This document shows positions 52,316 through 61,496 of a DNA stretch of 64,000 nt, one piece after another. The notes under the pieces were generated by a model that worked only from the letters and a program-made list of their open reading frames with translations, searched no databases and was not told the origin of the DNA. This DNA comes from Pseudomonas fluorescens. GTDB lineage: Bacteria; Pseudomonadota; Gammaproteobacteria; Pseudomonadales; Pseudomonadaceae. The stretch lies in assembly GCF_902497855.1 (NCBI RefSeq), contig NZ_CABVHU010000011.1, positions 124,001-188,000 of the forward strand, written 5' to 3'. Position numbers and translations under genes: made by a program. Each line of letters opens with the position of its first letter. Positions within the stretch are counted from its first letter, which is position 1.

Positions 52316-52350
52316 AAACCGCCTGCGTCCTGCGCAGGCGGTTTTCTTTT
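52316..52350 (+). terminator. Terminator between the two NlpC/P60 genes
   Basis: AAACCGCCTGCG and CGCAGGCGGTTT pair around TCCTG and are followed by TCTTTT. Confidence 0.92.
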
Positions 52351-52396
52351 CTGCCCCGCCGGTGGAAAAGCCGCAGCCAGATCAGGGTGTTCTGTT

Positions 52397-52936
52397 ATGA
52401 CGATGTCAGCCCGCTTCGCAATCCTGCTCTTCGCCGCGCTGCTCAGCGCCTGCGCCAGCCGCACACCGCCACCCCCTGCGCCGGTGATTCGCGCGCCGCT
52501 GGTTTTCGGCCCCTCCCAAGCCTTTTCTCCCGCCGTGGAAGACGTACTGTTTCGTGCGCTCGGCCTCGTCGGCACGCCCTATCGCTGGGGCGGCAACACG
52601 CCGGATTCGGGGTTTGATTGCAGCGGGTTGATCGGGTACGTCTACCGGGATGTGGCCGGTATTTCCTTGCCGCGCACGACTCGCGAGATGATCGGTATGC
52701 AAGCGGCCAGTATCGGCAAGGAAGGCCTGCAAACCGGCGACCTGATTTTCTTCGCGACCAATGGCGGCTCCCAAGTCAGCCATGCCGGGATCTATGTCGG
52801 TGAAGGCCGTTTTGTCCATGCGCCGGCCACGGGCGGTACGGTCAAGCTCGACAGCTTGTCCAAGGCTTATTGGCAGAGGGCTTATCTGAGCGCCAAGCGT
52901 GTGCTTCAACCAGAGCATCTGGCGCATAACCCATAG
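52397..52936 (+). CDS. NlpC/P60 (C40) peptidoglycan hydrolase lipoprotein, smaller paralogue
   Basis: The 179-residue lipoprotein (lipobox LLSAC, C19) has a Pro-rich linker (RTPPPPAPVIRAP) and an NlpC/P60 domain with C75 (GFDCSGLIGYVY), H129 (VSHAGIYVG) and H141. It shares RTTREMI and GDLIFFATNG blocks with the 51583 gene, so the two arose by duplication. A start at the second ATG (52403) would also keep the signal peptide. Confidence 0.92.
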   Translation: MTMSARFAILLFAALLSACASRTPPPPAPVIRAPLVFGPSQAFSPAVEDVLFRALGLVGTPYRWGGNTPDSGFDCSGLIGYVYRDVAGISLPRTTREMIGMQAASIGKEGLQTGDLIFFATNGGSQVSHAGIYVGEGRFVHAPATGGTVKLDSLSKAYWQRAYLSAKRVLQPEHLAHNP

Positions 52937-52952
52937 ATTGCAGAGTTTGGTC

Positions 52953-53606
52953 ATGACCGCTCGCACGCTCAATCTCGACGATTCCCTGTATCAATACCTG
53001 CTCGACGTCTCTCTCCGGGAGACGCCGCTGCTCAAACGCTTGCGCGACGAAACCCAGGCGTTGCCCATGGCGCGTTGGCAAGTGGCGCCGGAGCAGGGGC
53101 AATTCCTCGCCTTGCTGGTAAAGCTCACCGGCGCCAGGCGTGTGCTGGAAGTGGGCACCTTCACCGGTTACAGCGCCTTGTGCATGGCGGCGGCATTGCC
53201 GGAGGACGGTTCGCTGATCTGTTGTGATATTCCCGGCGACTACAACACGACCGCACGCCGTTACTGGCAGGAAGCGGGTCTGGCGCAGCGGATCGACCTG
53301 CGGTTGGCGCCAGCGTTGGAGACCCTGGCGGAGCTGGATTGCCCGGGACAGTTCGACCTGGTCTTCATCGATGCCGACAAGGCCAATTACCCGTGCTATC
53401 TGGAGCATGCGCTGCGTTTGCTGAGGGTCGGCGGCCTGGCCGTGTTCGATAACACCCTGTGGAGTGGGCGGGTGCTCGAGGACAATCCTGAAAGCGCCGA
53501 CACCCGCGCCATCCAGGCGCTCAATCGGGCCTTGAAGGATGACGTGCGGGTGGATTTGTCGCTGTTGCCTGTAGGTGATGGGTTAACGCTTTGCCATAAA
53601 CGCTGA
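52953..53606 (+). CDS. SAM-dependent O-methyltransferase (CCoAOMT-like)
   Basis: The 217-residue class I methyltransferase has the SAM motif VLEVGTFTGYSALCMA (about 67-82), a metal-ligand region FDLVFIDADKANYPCYLEHA and AVFDNTLWSGRV. This is the pattern of cation-dependent caffeoyl-CoA-type O-methyltransferases. ATG 52953 begins shortly after the second NlpC gene (16 bases). Substrate unknown. Confidence 0.9.
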   Translation: MTARTLNLDDSLYQYLLDVSLRETPLLKRLRDETQALPMARWQVAPEQGQFLALLVKLTGARRVLEVGTFTGYSALCMAAALPEDGSLICCDIPGDYNTTARRYWQEAGLAQRIDLRLAPALETLAELDCPGQFDLVFIDADKANYPCYLEHALRLLRVGGLAVFDNTLWSGRVLEDNPESADTRAIQALNRALKDDVRVDLSLLPVGDGLTLCHKR

Positions 53607-53611
53607 TCTCC

Positions 53612-53701
53612 TGTGGGAGCGAGCCTGCCCGCGAAGTGGCCAGCAAATTCAACCTCATTTTTGGCTGATCGACCGCTTTCGCGAGCAGGCTCGCTCCCAC
53701 A
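53612..53701. repeat. REPIN after the O-methyltransferase gene
   Basis: TGTGGGAGCGAGCCTGCCCG, with one change from the usual arm, and inverted CGAGCAGGCTCGCTCCCACA. It lies in the convergent gap. Confidence 0.9.
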
Positions 53702-53739
53702 GGTGCTATGCGTCTCCTGTAAGTGATGGGGTATTGCAG

Positions 53740-55053
53740 TTATTTGGCAGTCGACACCCGCCACACCTTGTTCCCCACATCATCCGCCACCAGCAAACCG
53801 CCCTGCCGATCGATCACCACCCCCACCGGACGACCCATGGCTTTTTCGTCATCGGTGAGGAACCCGGTGAGCACATCGACCGGTTGCCCGACTGGTTTGC
53901 CGGCGCTGAATGGCACGAAAATCACTTTGTAGCCACTGTGCGGGTCGCGGTTCCACGAGCCGTGCTGGCCGACGAAGGCGCCCTCCTTGAACTGCGTCGG
54001 CAGGGTGTTGCCTTCAGCAAAGGCCAGGCCCAGCGATGCCGTGTGCGGGCCGACTGCGTAGTCCGGCGCAATGGCCTTGGCCACCAGGTCCGGATTCTGC
54101 GGGGTCACGCGCGCATCGACATGTTGTCCGTAATAGCTGTAGGGCCAGCCGTAGAACCCGCCGTCCTTCACCGATGTGATGTAGTCCGGTACCAGGTCGC
54201 TGCCGATTTCGTCGCGTTCATTGACGGCGGTCCACAGCGCTCCACTCCGGGGTTCCCAGGCCAGGCCGTTGGGATTGCGAATGCCTGAAGCGAAGATCCG
54301 GTGGTTGCCGGTGGCGCGGTCCACTTCCCAGATCGCCGCGCGACCTTCTTCCTGGTCCATGCCGTTTTCGGCGACATTGCTGTTGGAGCCCACCGTCACG
54401 TACAGCTTGCTCCCGTCCTTGCTGGCGATGACGTTTTTGGTCCAGTGATGATTGAGCGTGCCGCCCGGCAGATCGACCACTTTGATCGGTGGCGACTTGA
54501 TCGCCGTCTCGCCATTTTCATAGTGGAAGCGCAGCAAGCGGTCCGTATCGGCAACGTACAGGTCAGTGCCGACCAGGGTCATGCCGAACGGCGAATTGAG
54601 GTTTTCCAGGAACACCGTACGGGTTTCGGCGATGCCGTCGTGGTCCTGGTCCCGCAGCAAGGTGATGCGGTTCGGGCTCGGTACGGCAGCACCGGCACGG
54701 CCCATGACTTTCTTCATGACCCAGCCTTTAACGCCCTTGCCATCATCGGGCTTGGGTGGCGCGTTGGTTTCGGCGACCAGCACGTCGCCGTTGGGCAATA
54801 CATACAGCCAGCGCGGGTGATCGAGGCCTTCGGCAAAGGCGGCAACCTGAGTGCCCGCCGCGGCGACGGGTTTCGCGCCGTCTGGCCAGCCGATCGCCGG
54901 GGCGACGTTCACCGTCGGGATCAGGGTCTTGTTCGGTTTCGGCAGCCTGGGCGACGGTCCGGTGCCGTCCATGACTTGCAGGCTGGAGGTTTCACCACAG
55001 GCGGCAAGCCCTCCGGCGAGCGCGATGACGAGAACGAGCTGGGGCTTGCGCAT
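53740..55053 (-). CDS. PQQ-type sorbosone/glucose dehydrogenase-like lipoprotein
   Basis: ATG 55053 gives 437 residues with a lipobox (LAAC, C19 in MRKPQLVLVIALAGGLAACG) and a six-bladed beta-propeller. Sorbosone/soluble glucose dehydrogenase motifs include LDHPRWLYVLPNGDVLVAET, LYVADTDRLLRFHYENGE and GIRNPNGLAWEPRSGALW. Family members oxidise aldose-type sugars with PQQ at the periplasmic face. The substrate is unknown here. It is divergent from the cobalamin genes. The longer frame to 55263 runs into the riboswitch antisense and is rejected. Confidence 0.9.
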   Translation of the reverse strand: MRKPQLVLVIALAGGLAACGETSSLQVMDGTGPSPRLPKPNKTLIPTVNVAPAIGWPDGAKPVAAAGTQVAAFAEGLDHPRWLYVLPNGDVLVAETNAPPKPDDGKGVKGWVMKKVMGRAGAAVPSPNRITLLRDQDHDGIAETRTVFLENLNSPFGMTLVGTDLYVADTDRLLRFHYENGETAIKSPPIKVVDLPGGTLNHHWTKNVIASKDGSKLYVTVGSNSNVAENGMDQEEGRAAIWEVDRATGNHRIFASGIRNPNGLAWEPRSGALWTAVNERDEIGSDLVPDYITSVKDGGFYGWPYSYYGQHVDARVTPQNPDLVAKAIAPDYAVGPHTASLGLAFAEGNTLPTQFKEGAFVGQHGSWNRDPHSGYKVIFVPFSAGKPVGQPVDVLTGFLTDDEKAMGRPVGVVIDRQGGLLVADDVGNKVWRVSTAK

Positions 55054-55181
55054 GCTGATCTTCCCTATGGACGCGTTGATACAATCATAGAGAAGCCCAG
55101 ACGCGCGATGGTTCAACCGGTCAGCCGCGGGGCTCTTTCTCAATTGACGCTCCACCCCCAACCCTCTAACCTTCGCGGCTT

Positions 55182-55400
55182 GTTTCAGGTGCTCTGTGGC
55201 CATGGCCGACAGAGTGAAACAGGGAAGTCGGTGAGTGACAGTCTTCGAACGATGAAGCGTCATGATCCCGACGCTGCCCCCGCAACGGTAAATGAGTGAA
55301 GACTGCGCCTTGAGCCACTGTGTCGAAAGCCGACATGGGAAGGCGCGCAGTCCGGCCAGCGCCGCTCATGAGCCCGGAGACCGGCCTGATCCATCCAGCG
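55182..55400 (+). promoter_or_regulatory. Cobalamin (B12) riboswitch
   Basis: Conserved blocks appear in order: CAGGTGCTCTGTGG at the 5' side, GAAACAGGGAAGTCGGTG, GCTGCCCCCGCAACGGTAA, AGCCACTG, GGGAAGGCGC and the B12 box AGCCCGGAGACCGGCC at 55371-55386. This is a complete aptamer ahead of the cobO operon. The 431-base gap holds nothing else recognisable. Confidence 0.95.
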
Positions 55401-55428
55401 GCATCACGGTGGGCGATGCCAGGCTTTT
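55400..55428 (+). terminator. Expression platform of the cobalamin riboswitch
   Basis: GGCATC (55400-55405) and GATGCC (55415-55420) form a hairpin followed by AGGCTTTTT. It lies directly after the aptamer and 57 bases before the cobO ATG. Termination when B12 is bound would shut the operon. Confidence 0.7.
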
Positions 55429-55484
55429 TGCCGTCTATTCTTGTGCCTGCCCGCCGTTATCCAGCCTCAACGGAGAGCTCCCCC

Positions 55485-56096
55485 ATGACTGATACCCCCG
55501 ATCGTGATGAACGTCACCTGGCGCGCATGCTGCGCAAAAAAGCCGTGATCGATGAACGCATCGCCAATTCCCCGAACGAATGCGGCCTGCTGCTGGTGCT
55601 GACCGGCAACGGTAAAGGCAAGAGCAGTTCGGCCTTCGGCATGCTCGCCCGCTCCCTGGGCCATGGCATGCAGTGTGGCGTGGTGCAGTTCATCAAGGGC
55701 CGCAACAGCACCGGCGAAGAATTGTTCTTCCGCCGTTTTCCGGAGCAGGTGCGGTTTCATGTGATGGGCGAGGGTTTCACCTGGGAAACCCAGGACCGCC
55801 AGCGTGATATCGCGGCCGCCGAAGCCGCCTGGGCGGTGTCCCGGGAACTGCTGAGCGATCCGTCCATCGGCCTGGTGGTGCTCGATGAGTTGAACATCGC
55901 CCTCAAGCACGGTTACCTCGACCTCGATCAGGTGCTCAGCGACTTGCAGGCGCGCCCGCCGATGCAACATGTAGTGGTTACCGGTCGCGGTGCCAAACCG
56001 GAAATGATCGAGCTGGCCGACACCGTCACCGAAATGGGTGTGGTCAAGCACGCGTTCCAGGCCGGGATCAAAGCGCAAAAAGGCGTCGAATTGTGA
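55485..56096 (+). CDS. cobO: Cob(I)yrinic acid a,c-diamide adenosyltransferase
   Basis: The 203-residue CobA/CobO-type enzyme transfers the adenosyl group from ATP to the corrin cobalt. The P-loop GNGKGKSSSAFG starts at 41, and GLVVLDELNIALKHGYLDLD is the conserved core. ATG 55485 follows GGAGAGC and gives the family length. It opens the operon under the riboswitch; its stop overlaps the cobB GTG (GTGA). Confidence 0.97.
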   Translation: MTDTPDRDERHLARMLRKKAVIDERIANSPNECGLLLVLTGNGKGKSSSAFGMLARSLGHGMQCGVVQFIKGRNSTGEELFFRRFPEQVRFHVMGEGFTWETQDRQRDIAAAEAAWAVSRELLSDPSIGLVVLDELNIALKHGYLDLDQVLSDLQARPPMQHVVVTGRGAKPEMIELADTVTEMGVVKHAFQAGIKAQKGVEL

Positions 56097-57493
56097 GTCA
56101 GCCACGTCATTGCCCGGCGGTCTTGATTGCCGCGCCGGCCTCCGGTCAGGGCAAGACCACCGTCACCGCCGCGCTGGCCCGGTTGCACCGCAATCAAGGG
56201 CGCAAGGTGCGGGTCTTCAAGTGCGGTCCGGATTTCCTCGACCCGATGATTCTCGAGCGCGCCAGCGGTGCGCCGGTGTATCAACTGGACATGTGGATGG
56301 TCGGCGAGCAGGAAAGTCGTCGACTGTTGTGGGAAGCCGCTGCTGTTGCCGACCTGATCCTGATCGAAGGGGTCATGGGGCTGTTCGACGGTACGCCGTC
56401 CAGCGCCGACCTGGCACGGCACTTCGGTGTGCCGGTGCTGGGGGTGATCGACGGCACTGCGATGGCCCAGACCTTTGGCGCGCTGGCCCTGGGGCTGGCG
56501 CGCTATCAGCCGGACTTGCCGTTTGCCGGGGTGTTGGCCAACCGCGTGGGCACCTTACGGCATGCGCAATTGCTCGAAGGCAGCCTGACGGAAGGCCTGC
56601 GCTGGTATGGCGCCCTGTCCCGGGAAACCGGGATCGAATTGCCGAGCCGTCACCTGGGGCTGGTTCAGGCCAGCGAGTTGAACGATCTTGATCTGCGCCT
56701 CGACGCGGCGGCCGATGCCCTGGCCAGCAGTTGCGAGGTGGCATTGCCGCCGGCCGTGGAATTCGCCGCCCCTGATGTGATCCCTGCCGAGCCGTTGTTG
56801 GCCGGCGTGCGGATTGCCGTGGCCCGTGACGAAGCCTTTGCCTTCACCTACGGCGCGAGCCTGGATTTGCTGCGCGCCATGGGCGCCGAGTTGCTGTTTT
56901 TCTCGCCGATCCGGGACACCGGATTGCCGCAGGCGGACAGTCTGTACCTGCCGGGCGGTTATCCGGAGTTGCACCATCTGGCGCTGTCGCGGAACACATC
57001 GATGCTCGACGCGATTCGCGCTCACCATGGGGCGGGCAAACCGTTGTTGGCCGAGTGCGGAGGCATGTTGTATTTGCTGGATTCGTTGACCGATGTCGAA
57101 GGCACCCGTGCCGAATTGGTCGGCTTGTTGGCCGGCGATGCGGTGATGCAAAAGCGTCTGGCTGCGTTGGCTTTGCAGGCGGTTGAACTGCCGGAAGGTT
57201 TGATGCGTGGGCACACTTATCATCATTCGTTGACCAGCACCGGGCTTGAGCCGATTGCCCGTGGGCTGAGCCCGAATGGCGGGCGCGGGGCGGAGGCGGT
57301 TTATCGTGAGGGGCGGATGACGGCCTCTTATGTGCATTTTTATTTTCCGTCCAATCCATCGGCGGTTGCCGCATTATTTGCGCCTGACCGTGAGGCCGCC
57401 TTCGCGAGCAGGCTCGCTCCCACATTGGTCAATGAGTTGTCTGACGAAACGCGGTCCCCTGTAGGAGCTGGCTTGCCAGCGAAGAGGCCATGA
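56093..57493 (+). CDS. cobB: Cobyrinic acid a,c-diamide synthase CobB with REP-derived tail
   Basis: The 466-residue glutamine amidotransferase amidates cobyrinate side chains a and c. The P-loop-like start is APASGQGKTTVTAALARL (about 14-31), and the GATase domain contains LLAECGGMLYLL with the nucleophilic cysteine. The start is GTG 56093. The C-terminus beyond VAALFAPDRE, about 30 residues (EAAFASRLAPTL...VGAGLPAKRP), is encoded by two REP arms (57401-57424 and 57460-57483). The stop overlaps the bluB ATG, so a REP insertion has replaced the original end without breaking the operon. Confidence 0.95.
   Translation: MSQPRHCPAVLIAAPASGQGKTTVTAALARLHRNQGRKVRVFKCGPDFLDPMILERASGAPVYQLDMWMVGEQESRRLLWEAAAVADLILIEGVMGLFDGTPSSADLARHFGVPVLGVIDGTAMAQTFGALALGLARYQPDLPFAGVLANRVGTLRHAQLLEGSLTEGLRWYGALSRETGIELPSRHLGLVQASELNDLDLRLDAAADALASSCEVALPPAVEFAAPDVIPAEPLLAGVRIAVARDEAFAFTYGASLDLLRAMGAELLFFSPIRDTGLPQADSLYLPGGYPELHHLALSRNTSMLDAIRAHHGAGKPLLAECGGMLYLLDSLTDVEGTRAELVGLLAGDAVMQKRLAALALQAVELPEGLMRGHTYHHSLTSTGLEPIARGLSPNGGRGAEAVYREGRMTASYVHFYFPSNPSAVAALFAPDREAAFASRLAPTLVNELSDETRSPVGAGLPAKRP
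57401..57483. repeat. REP pair inside the 3' end of cobB
   Basis: TTCGCGAGCAGGCTCGCTCC (RAYT-type arm) is followed 35 bases later by TGTAGGAGCTGGCTTGCCAG, an arm of a different REP class. It is therefore a mixed pair, not a standard REPIN. Both arms are read in frame as CobB residues. Confidence 0.9.
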
Positions 57494-58140
57494 CAGACAA
57501 CGCCTTCTCCGAAGCCGAACGCGAAGCGGTCTACCGTGTGATCGCCGAACGCCGCGACATGCGCCACTTCACCGGCGGCACCGTCGCGCCCGATCTGCTG
57601 CGGCGCCTGCTCGAAGCCGCCCACCAGGCCCCGAGCGTGGGCCTGATGCAGCCCTGGCGCTTCATCCGCATCAGCGACCGCGCCCTGCGCGGCAAAATCC
57701 AACAGCTGGTGGAAGAAGAACGCATCCGCACCGCCGAAGCCCTCGGCGAGCGCAGCGACGAATTCATGAAGCTCAAGGTCGAAGGTATCAACGACTGCGC
57801 CGAAGTGCTGGTCGCGGCGCTGATGGACGATCGCGACCGGCATATCTTCGGCCGCCGCACCTTGCCGGAAATGGACATGGCCTCCTTGTCCTGCGCGATC
57901 CAGAACCTGTGGCTGGCCTCCCGTGCCGAAGGACTGGGCATGGGTTGGGTCTCTTTGTTCGAGCCGCAAGCCCTGGCCGCCTTGCTGGAAATGCCCGTTG
58001 GCGCCAAGCCGCTGGCCGTGCTGTGCCTGGGGCCGGTGAAGGAATTCTATCCAGCACCGATGCTGGCACTCGAAGGCTGGGCCCAGGCGCGTCCGCTTGG
58101 CGAATTGCTGTATGAAAATTATTGGGGAGTGAGTCAATGA
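57490..58140 (+). CDS. bluB: 5,6-dimethylbenzimidazole synthase BluB
   Basis: The 216-residue nitroreductase-fold enzyme cleaves FMN to make the lower ligand of B12. YRVIAERRDMRHFTGG binds FMN, and HQAPSVGLMQPWRF with GLGMGWVSLFEP is specific to BluB. ATG 57490 overlaps the cobB stop, while its stop overlaps cbiB (ATGA). Confidence 0.96.
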   Translation: MTDNAFSEAEREAVYRVIAERRDMRHFTGGTVAPDLLRRLLEAAHQAPSVGLMQPWRFIRISDRALRGKIQQLVEEERIRTAEALGERSDEFMKLKVEGINDCAEVLVAALMDDRDRHIFGRRTLPEMDMASLSCAIQNLWLASRAEGLGMGWVSLFEPQALAALLEMPVGAKPLAVLCLGPVKEFYPAPMLALEGWAQARPLGELLYENYWGVSQ

Positions 58141-59045
58141 GTGTGGCGTTGTTGAGTGTCGCCGCGGTGGCGCTGGATGCGCTGCTGGGTGAGCCCAAAC
58201 GCTGGCATCCGCTGGTGGCGTTCGGCCGTTTTGCCGACCGCATCGAGCAACGTTTCAACAGCGAAGGTCGCGGCTGGCGCAGTCACGGCGTCACCGCCTG
58301 GGTCATCGCGGTCGTGCCGCTGACCTTGCTGGCCACGGCGTTTTCCTGGGCGCCTTATGTCGGCTGGATCGTCGAAATCCTCGCGCTCTATTGTGCCCTC
58401 GGCATGCGCAGCCTCGGTGAACACGTCGAGCCAGTGGCCAAGGCCCTGCGCAGCGATGATATTGAAGAAGCCCGCAAACGGGTGGGTTATCTGGTCAGCC
58501 GCCAGACCAGCGAACTGGATAAAACCGAAGTCGCCCGCGCCGCTACCGAATCGGTGCTGGAGAACGGCAGCGACGCGGTATTTGCCGCGCTGTTCTGGTT
58601 CGCGGTAGCGGGGGCGCCCGGGGTGGTGCTCTATCGCCTGAGCAACACCCTCGATGCGATGTGGGGTTACCGAAACGACCGCTTCGAACGTTTCGGCTGG
58701 GCCGCGGCCAAGATCGATGACGTGCTCAATTACATTCCCGCACGCCTGGTGGCGTTGACCTACGCACTGCTCGGCAAGACCCGCCTGGCATTGAAATGCT
58801 GGCGCACCCAGGGCCCGACCTGGGACAGCCCGAATGCCGGGCCGGTGATGGCCGCCGGGGCTGGCGCGCTCGGCGTCGAGTTGGGCGGGGCGGCGATCTA
58901 TCACGGTGAACTGCATCAACGCCCGCAACTGGGTGAAGGCCCGCCGGCGGATGCCGACTCCATCGACCGTGGCTGGCAATTGGTCAAGCGCGGGGTATGG
59001 TTATGGTTGCTGATCCTTTGCGTGGGGGCTGAATTTTATGCTTGA
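58137..59045 (+). CDS. cbiB: Adenosylcobinamide-phosphate synthase (CbiB; called CobD in P. denitrificans naming)
   Basis: The 302-residue membrane enzyme joins the aminopropanol arm to adenosylcobyric acid. DALLGEPKRWHPLVAFGRFAD is the N-terminal signature, then several helices, VLYRLSNTLDAMWGYRND and GPTWDSPNAGPVMAAGAGAL. It overlaps the next gene by 8 bases. Confidence 0.96.
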   Translation: MSVALLSVAAVALDALLGEPKRWHPLVAFGRFADRIEQRFNSEGRGWRSHGVTAWVIAVVPLTLLATAFSWAPYVGWIVEILALYCALGMRSLGEHVEPVAKALRSDDIEEARKRVGYLVSRQTSELDKTEVARAATESVLENGSDAVFAALFWFAVAGAPGVVLYRLSNTLDAMWGYRNDRFERFGWAAAKIDDVLNYIPARLVALTYALLGKTRLALKCWRTQGPTWDSPNAGPVMAAGAGALGVELGGAAIYHGELHQRPQLGEGPPADADSIDRGWQLVKRGVWLWLLILCVGAEFYA

Positions 59046-60030
59046 GCACGGAGGTCGATTGCGCAGGGCGGCGCTCGAATACGGCATCGCCGAAGCCGAC
59101 TGGCTGGACCTGTCCACCGGTCTTGCACCCTGGCCGTTTGCAGTCGCGCAGGTGCCATTGCGCGCCTGGGCACGATTGCCGGAAACCGATGACGGTCTGG
59201 AGCAGGCGGCCTGCGACTACTACGGCGCCGCACAGGTGCTGCCGGTGGCCGGTTCGCAAATGGCGATCCAGCTGTTGCCGCGTTTGCGTCGCATCGGCAA
59301 GGTCGGCGTGCTCTCGCCCTGTTACGCCGAGCACGCCGAAGCGTGGCGCCGCAACGGTTATATCGTGCGTGAAGTGCTGGAGCAGGAAGTCGACTTCTTT
59401 CTCGACAGTCTCGACGTGCTGGTGGTGGTCAACCCGAACAATCCCACCGGCCTGAGCCTGACCCCGAGTCGCCTGCTCGACTGGCATGCGAAACTGGCTC
59501 AGCGCGGTGGCTGGCTGGTGGTGGACGAGGCGTTCATGGACAACACGCCACACTTGAGCCTGGCGCCTTTTGCCGATCAGGTCGGGTTGATCGTGCTGCG
59601 TTCCTTCGGCAAGTTTTTTGGCCTGGCCGGTGTGCGCCTGGGCTTTGTGCTGGCCGAGCGCCGGCTGCTCAAGTTGCTGGCCGAGCAAGTAGGACCGTGG
59701 GCGGTCAGCGGACCGACCCGGGTAGTGGGGCAGGCTTGCCTGTTGGACACCGAAGGCCACACCCGCCAACGGCAGCGCACCGAAGCGGCCAGCGAGCGCC
59801 TGGCGCGGCTGCTGGCACAACAGGGTTTCGCACCCCAGGGCGGCTGCGCGCTGTTTCAATGGCTGATCACCGAGCGCGCCGAAGCACTGCATGAATTCAT
59901 GGCGCGGCGCGGCATTCTGCTGCGGTTATTCACTCACAACAGCAGCCTGCGATTCGGCTTGCCCGCCGACGAAGCCGACTGGACACGTCTCGCGCAAGCG
60001 TTCGAAGCCTACGCCAAGGAAAGCCAATGA
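59038..60030 (+). CDS. cobD: Threonine-phosphate decarboxylase, PLP enzyme (CobD; CobC in P. denitrificans naming)
   Basis: The 330-residue fold-type I PLP enzyme supplies aminopropanol phosphate. VVVNPNNPTGLS and VVDEAFMD bind substrate and cofactor, and LRSFGKFFGLAGVRLGF holds the PLP lysine. It overlaps cbiB and cobQ (ATGA). Confidence 0.95.
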   Translation: MLEHGGRLRRAALEYGIAEADWLDLSTGLAPWPFAVAQVPLRAWARLPETDDGLEQAACDYYGAAQVLPVAGSQMAIQLLPRLRRIGKVGVLSPCYAEHAEAWRRNGYIVREVLEQEVDFFLDSLDVLVVVNPNNPTGLSLTPSRLLDWHAKLAQRGGWLVVDEAFMDNTPHLSLAPFADQVGLIVLRSFGKFFGLAGVRLGFVLAERRLLKLLAEQVGPWAVSGPTRVVGQACLLDTEGHTRQRQRTEAASERLARLLAQQGFAPQGGCALFQWLITERAEALHEFMARRGILLRLFTHNSSLRFGLPADEADWTRLAQAFEAYAKESQ

Positions 60031-61478
60031 CGACGTTGATGGTGCAAGGCACTACATCGGACGCGGGTAAAAGCACGCTGGTGACGGCGCTCTGTCGTTG
60101 GGTCACCCGGCAGGGCGTCAGCGTCGTGCCGTTCAAGCCACAGAACATGGCGCTCAACAGCGCCGTGACCGCCGATGGCGGTGAAATCGGTCGCGCGCAA
60201 GCGGTGCAGGCCCAGGCGGCCAACCTTGAACCGCACACCGACATGAACCCGGTGCTGCTCAAACCCAACAGCGATACCGGCGCCCAGGTGATCATTCATG
60301 GTCGCGCCGTCACGACCATGAATGCGGTGGCCTATCACGACTACAAATCCATCGCCATGCAAGCGGTGCTGGCTTCCCATGAGCGCCTGAGCGGGGCTTA
60401 TCCGGTGGTCATGGTCGAAGGCGCCGGTTCGCCGGCCGAGATCAATCTGCGTGCCGGCGACATCGCCAACATGGGGTTCGCCGAGGCGGTGGACTGCCCG
60501 GTGGTGCTGATTGCCGACATCAATCGCGGCGGGGTTTTCGCCCATCTGGTGGGCACCCTGGAATTGCTGTCGCCGAGTGAACAGGCGCGGGTCAAAGGGT
60601 TCATCATCAACCGCTTCCGCGGCGACCTCGCGTTACTGCAGCCGGGGCTGGATTGGCTGGAGGCGCGCACCGGTAAACCGGTGATCGGCGTGTTGCCGTA
60701 TGTGATGGACCTGCACCTGGAAGCCGAGGACGGTATCGATCAGCGCCAGACCGACAAGGCGGACCAGGTGCTCAAAGTGCTGGTGCCGGTGCTGCCGCGG
60801 ATCAGCAACCACACCGATTTCGATCCGCTGCGTCTGCACCCGCAAGTGGACTTGCAATTCATCGGCCCGGGCCAGGCTATCCCGCCCGCCGACCTGATCA
60901 TTCTGCCCGGTTCGAAAAGCGTGCGCAGCGATCTGGCGTATCTGCGTGCCAATGGCTGGGACAGCGCCATCAGTCGTCATCTGCGCTATGGCGGAAAAGT
61001 GCTGGGCATCTGTGGCGGCCTGCAGATGCTCGGTGAGCAGGTGCATGACCCGCTGGGCCTCGAGGGTGCGCCGGGTTCCAGCGCCGGTTTGGGTTGGCTG
61101 GCCTTCGACACGCAGCTGGAACAAGAGAAGCAGTTGCGCAATGTCCGCGGGCGTCTGGCGCTGGAAGATGCGCCGGTCACCGGCTATGAAATCCATGCCG
61201 GGGTGACTACCGGGCCGGCGCTGGAAAACGCAGCCGTGCAGTTGGACGATGGTCGCTGCGATGGCGCGCAAAGTCTTGACGGGCAGATCTTCGGCACCTA
61301 TCTGCATGGCCTGTTCGAATCCCCGGCGGCCTGCAGTGCGTTGTTGCGATGGGCGGGTTTGCAGGCTGTGCAGGAGGTGGATTACCACGGGTTGCGCGAG
61401 CGCGATATCGAGCGGTTGGCGGATCTGGTGGAGAAACATCTGGATACCGGGTTGTTGCGTCAGCTCTGTGGGATTTGA
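60027..61478 (+). CDS. cobQ: Cobyric acid synthase
   Basis: The 483-residue amidotransferase adds four amide groups to adenosylcobyrinic acid a,c-diamide. N-terminal GTTSDAGKSTLVTALCRW is the nucleotide site, ADINRGGVFAHLVGT the middle, and LGICGGLQMLGE carries the GATase cysteine. It ends a set of overlapping genes. A REPIN separates it from cobU. Confidence 0.97.
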   Translation: MTTLMVQGTTSDAGKSTLVTALCRWVTRQGVSVVPFKPQNMALNSAVTADGGEIGRAQAVQAQAANLEPHTDMNPVLLKPNSDTGAQVIIHGRAVTTMNAVAYHDYKSIAMQAVLASHERLSGAYPVVMVEGAGSPAEINLRAGDIANMGFAEAVDCPVVLIADINRGGVFAHLVGTLELLSPSEQARVKGFIINRFRGDLALLQPGLDWLEARTGKPVIGVLPYVMDLHLEAEDGIDQRQTDKADQVLKVLVPVLPRISNHTDFDPLRLHPQVDLQFIGPGQAIPPADLIILPGSKSVRSDLAYLRANGWDSAISRHLRYGGKVLGICGGLQMLGEQVHDPLGLEGAPGSSAGLGWLAFDTQLEQEKQLRNVRGRLALEDAPVTGYEIHAGVTTGPALENAAVQLDDGRCDGAQSLDGQIFGTYLHGLFESPAACSALLRWAGLQAVQEVDYHGLRERDIERLADLVEKHLDTGLLRQLCGI

Positions 61479-61496
61479 GTTGATTTTGAAAGCGCC

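Noticed and set aside
55054..55263. N-terminal extension of the sorbosone dehydrogenase to 55263
   Set aside because: It reads through the antisense of the cobalamin riboswitch and would bury the lipobox signal peptide.
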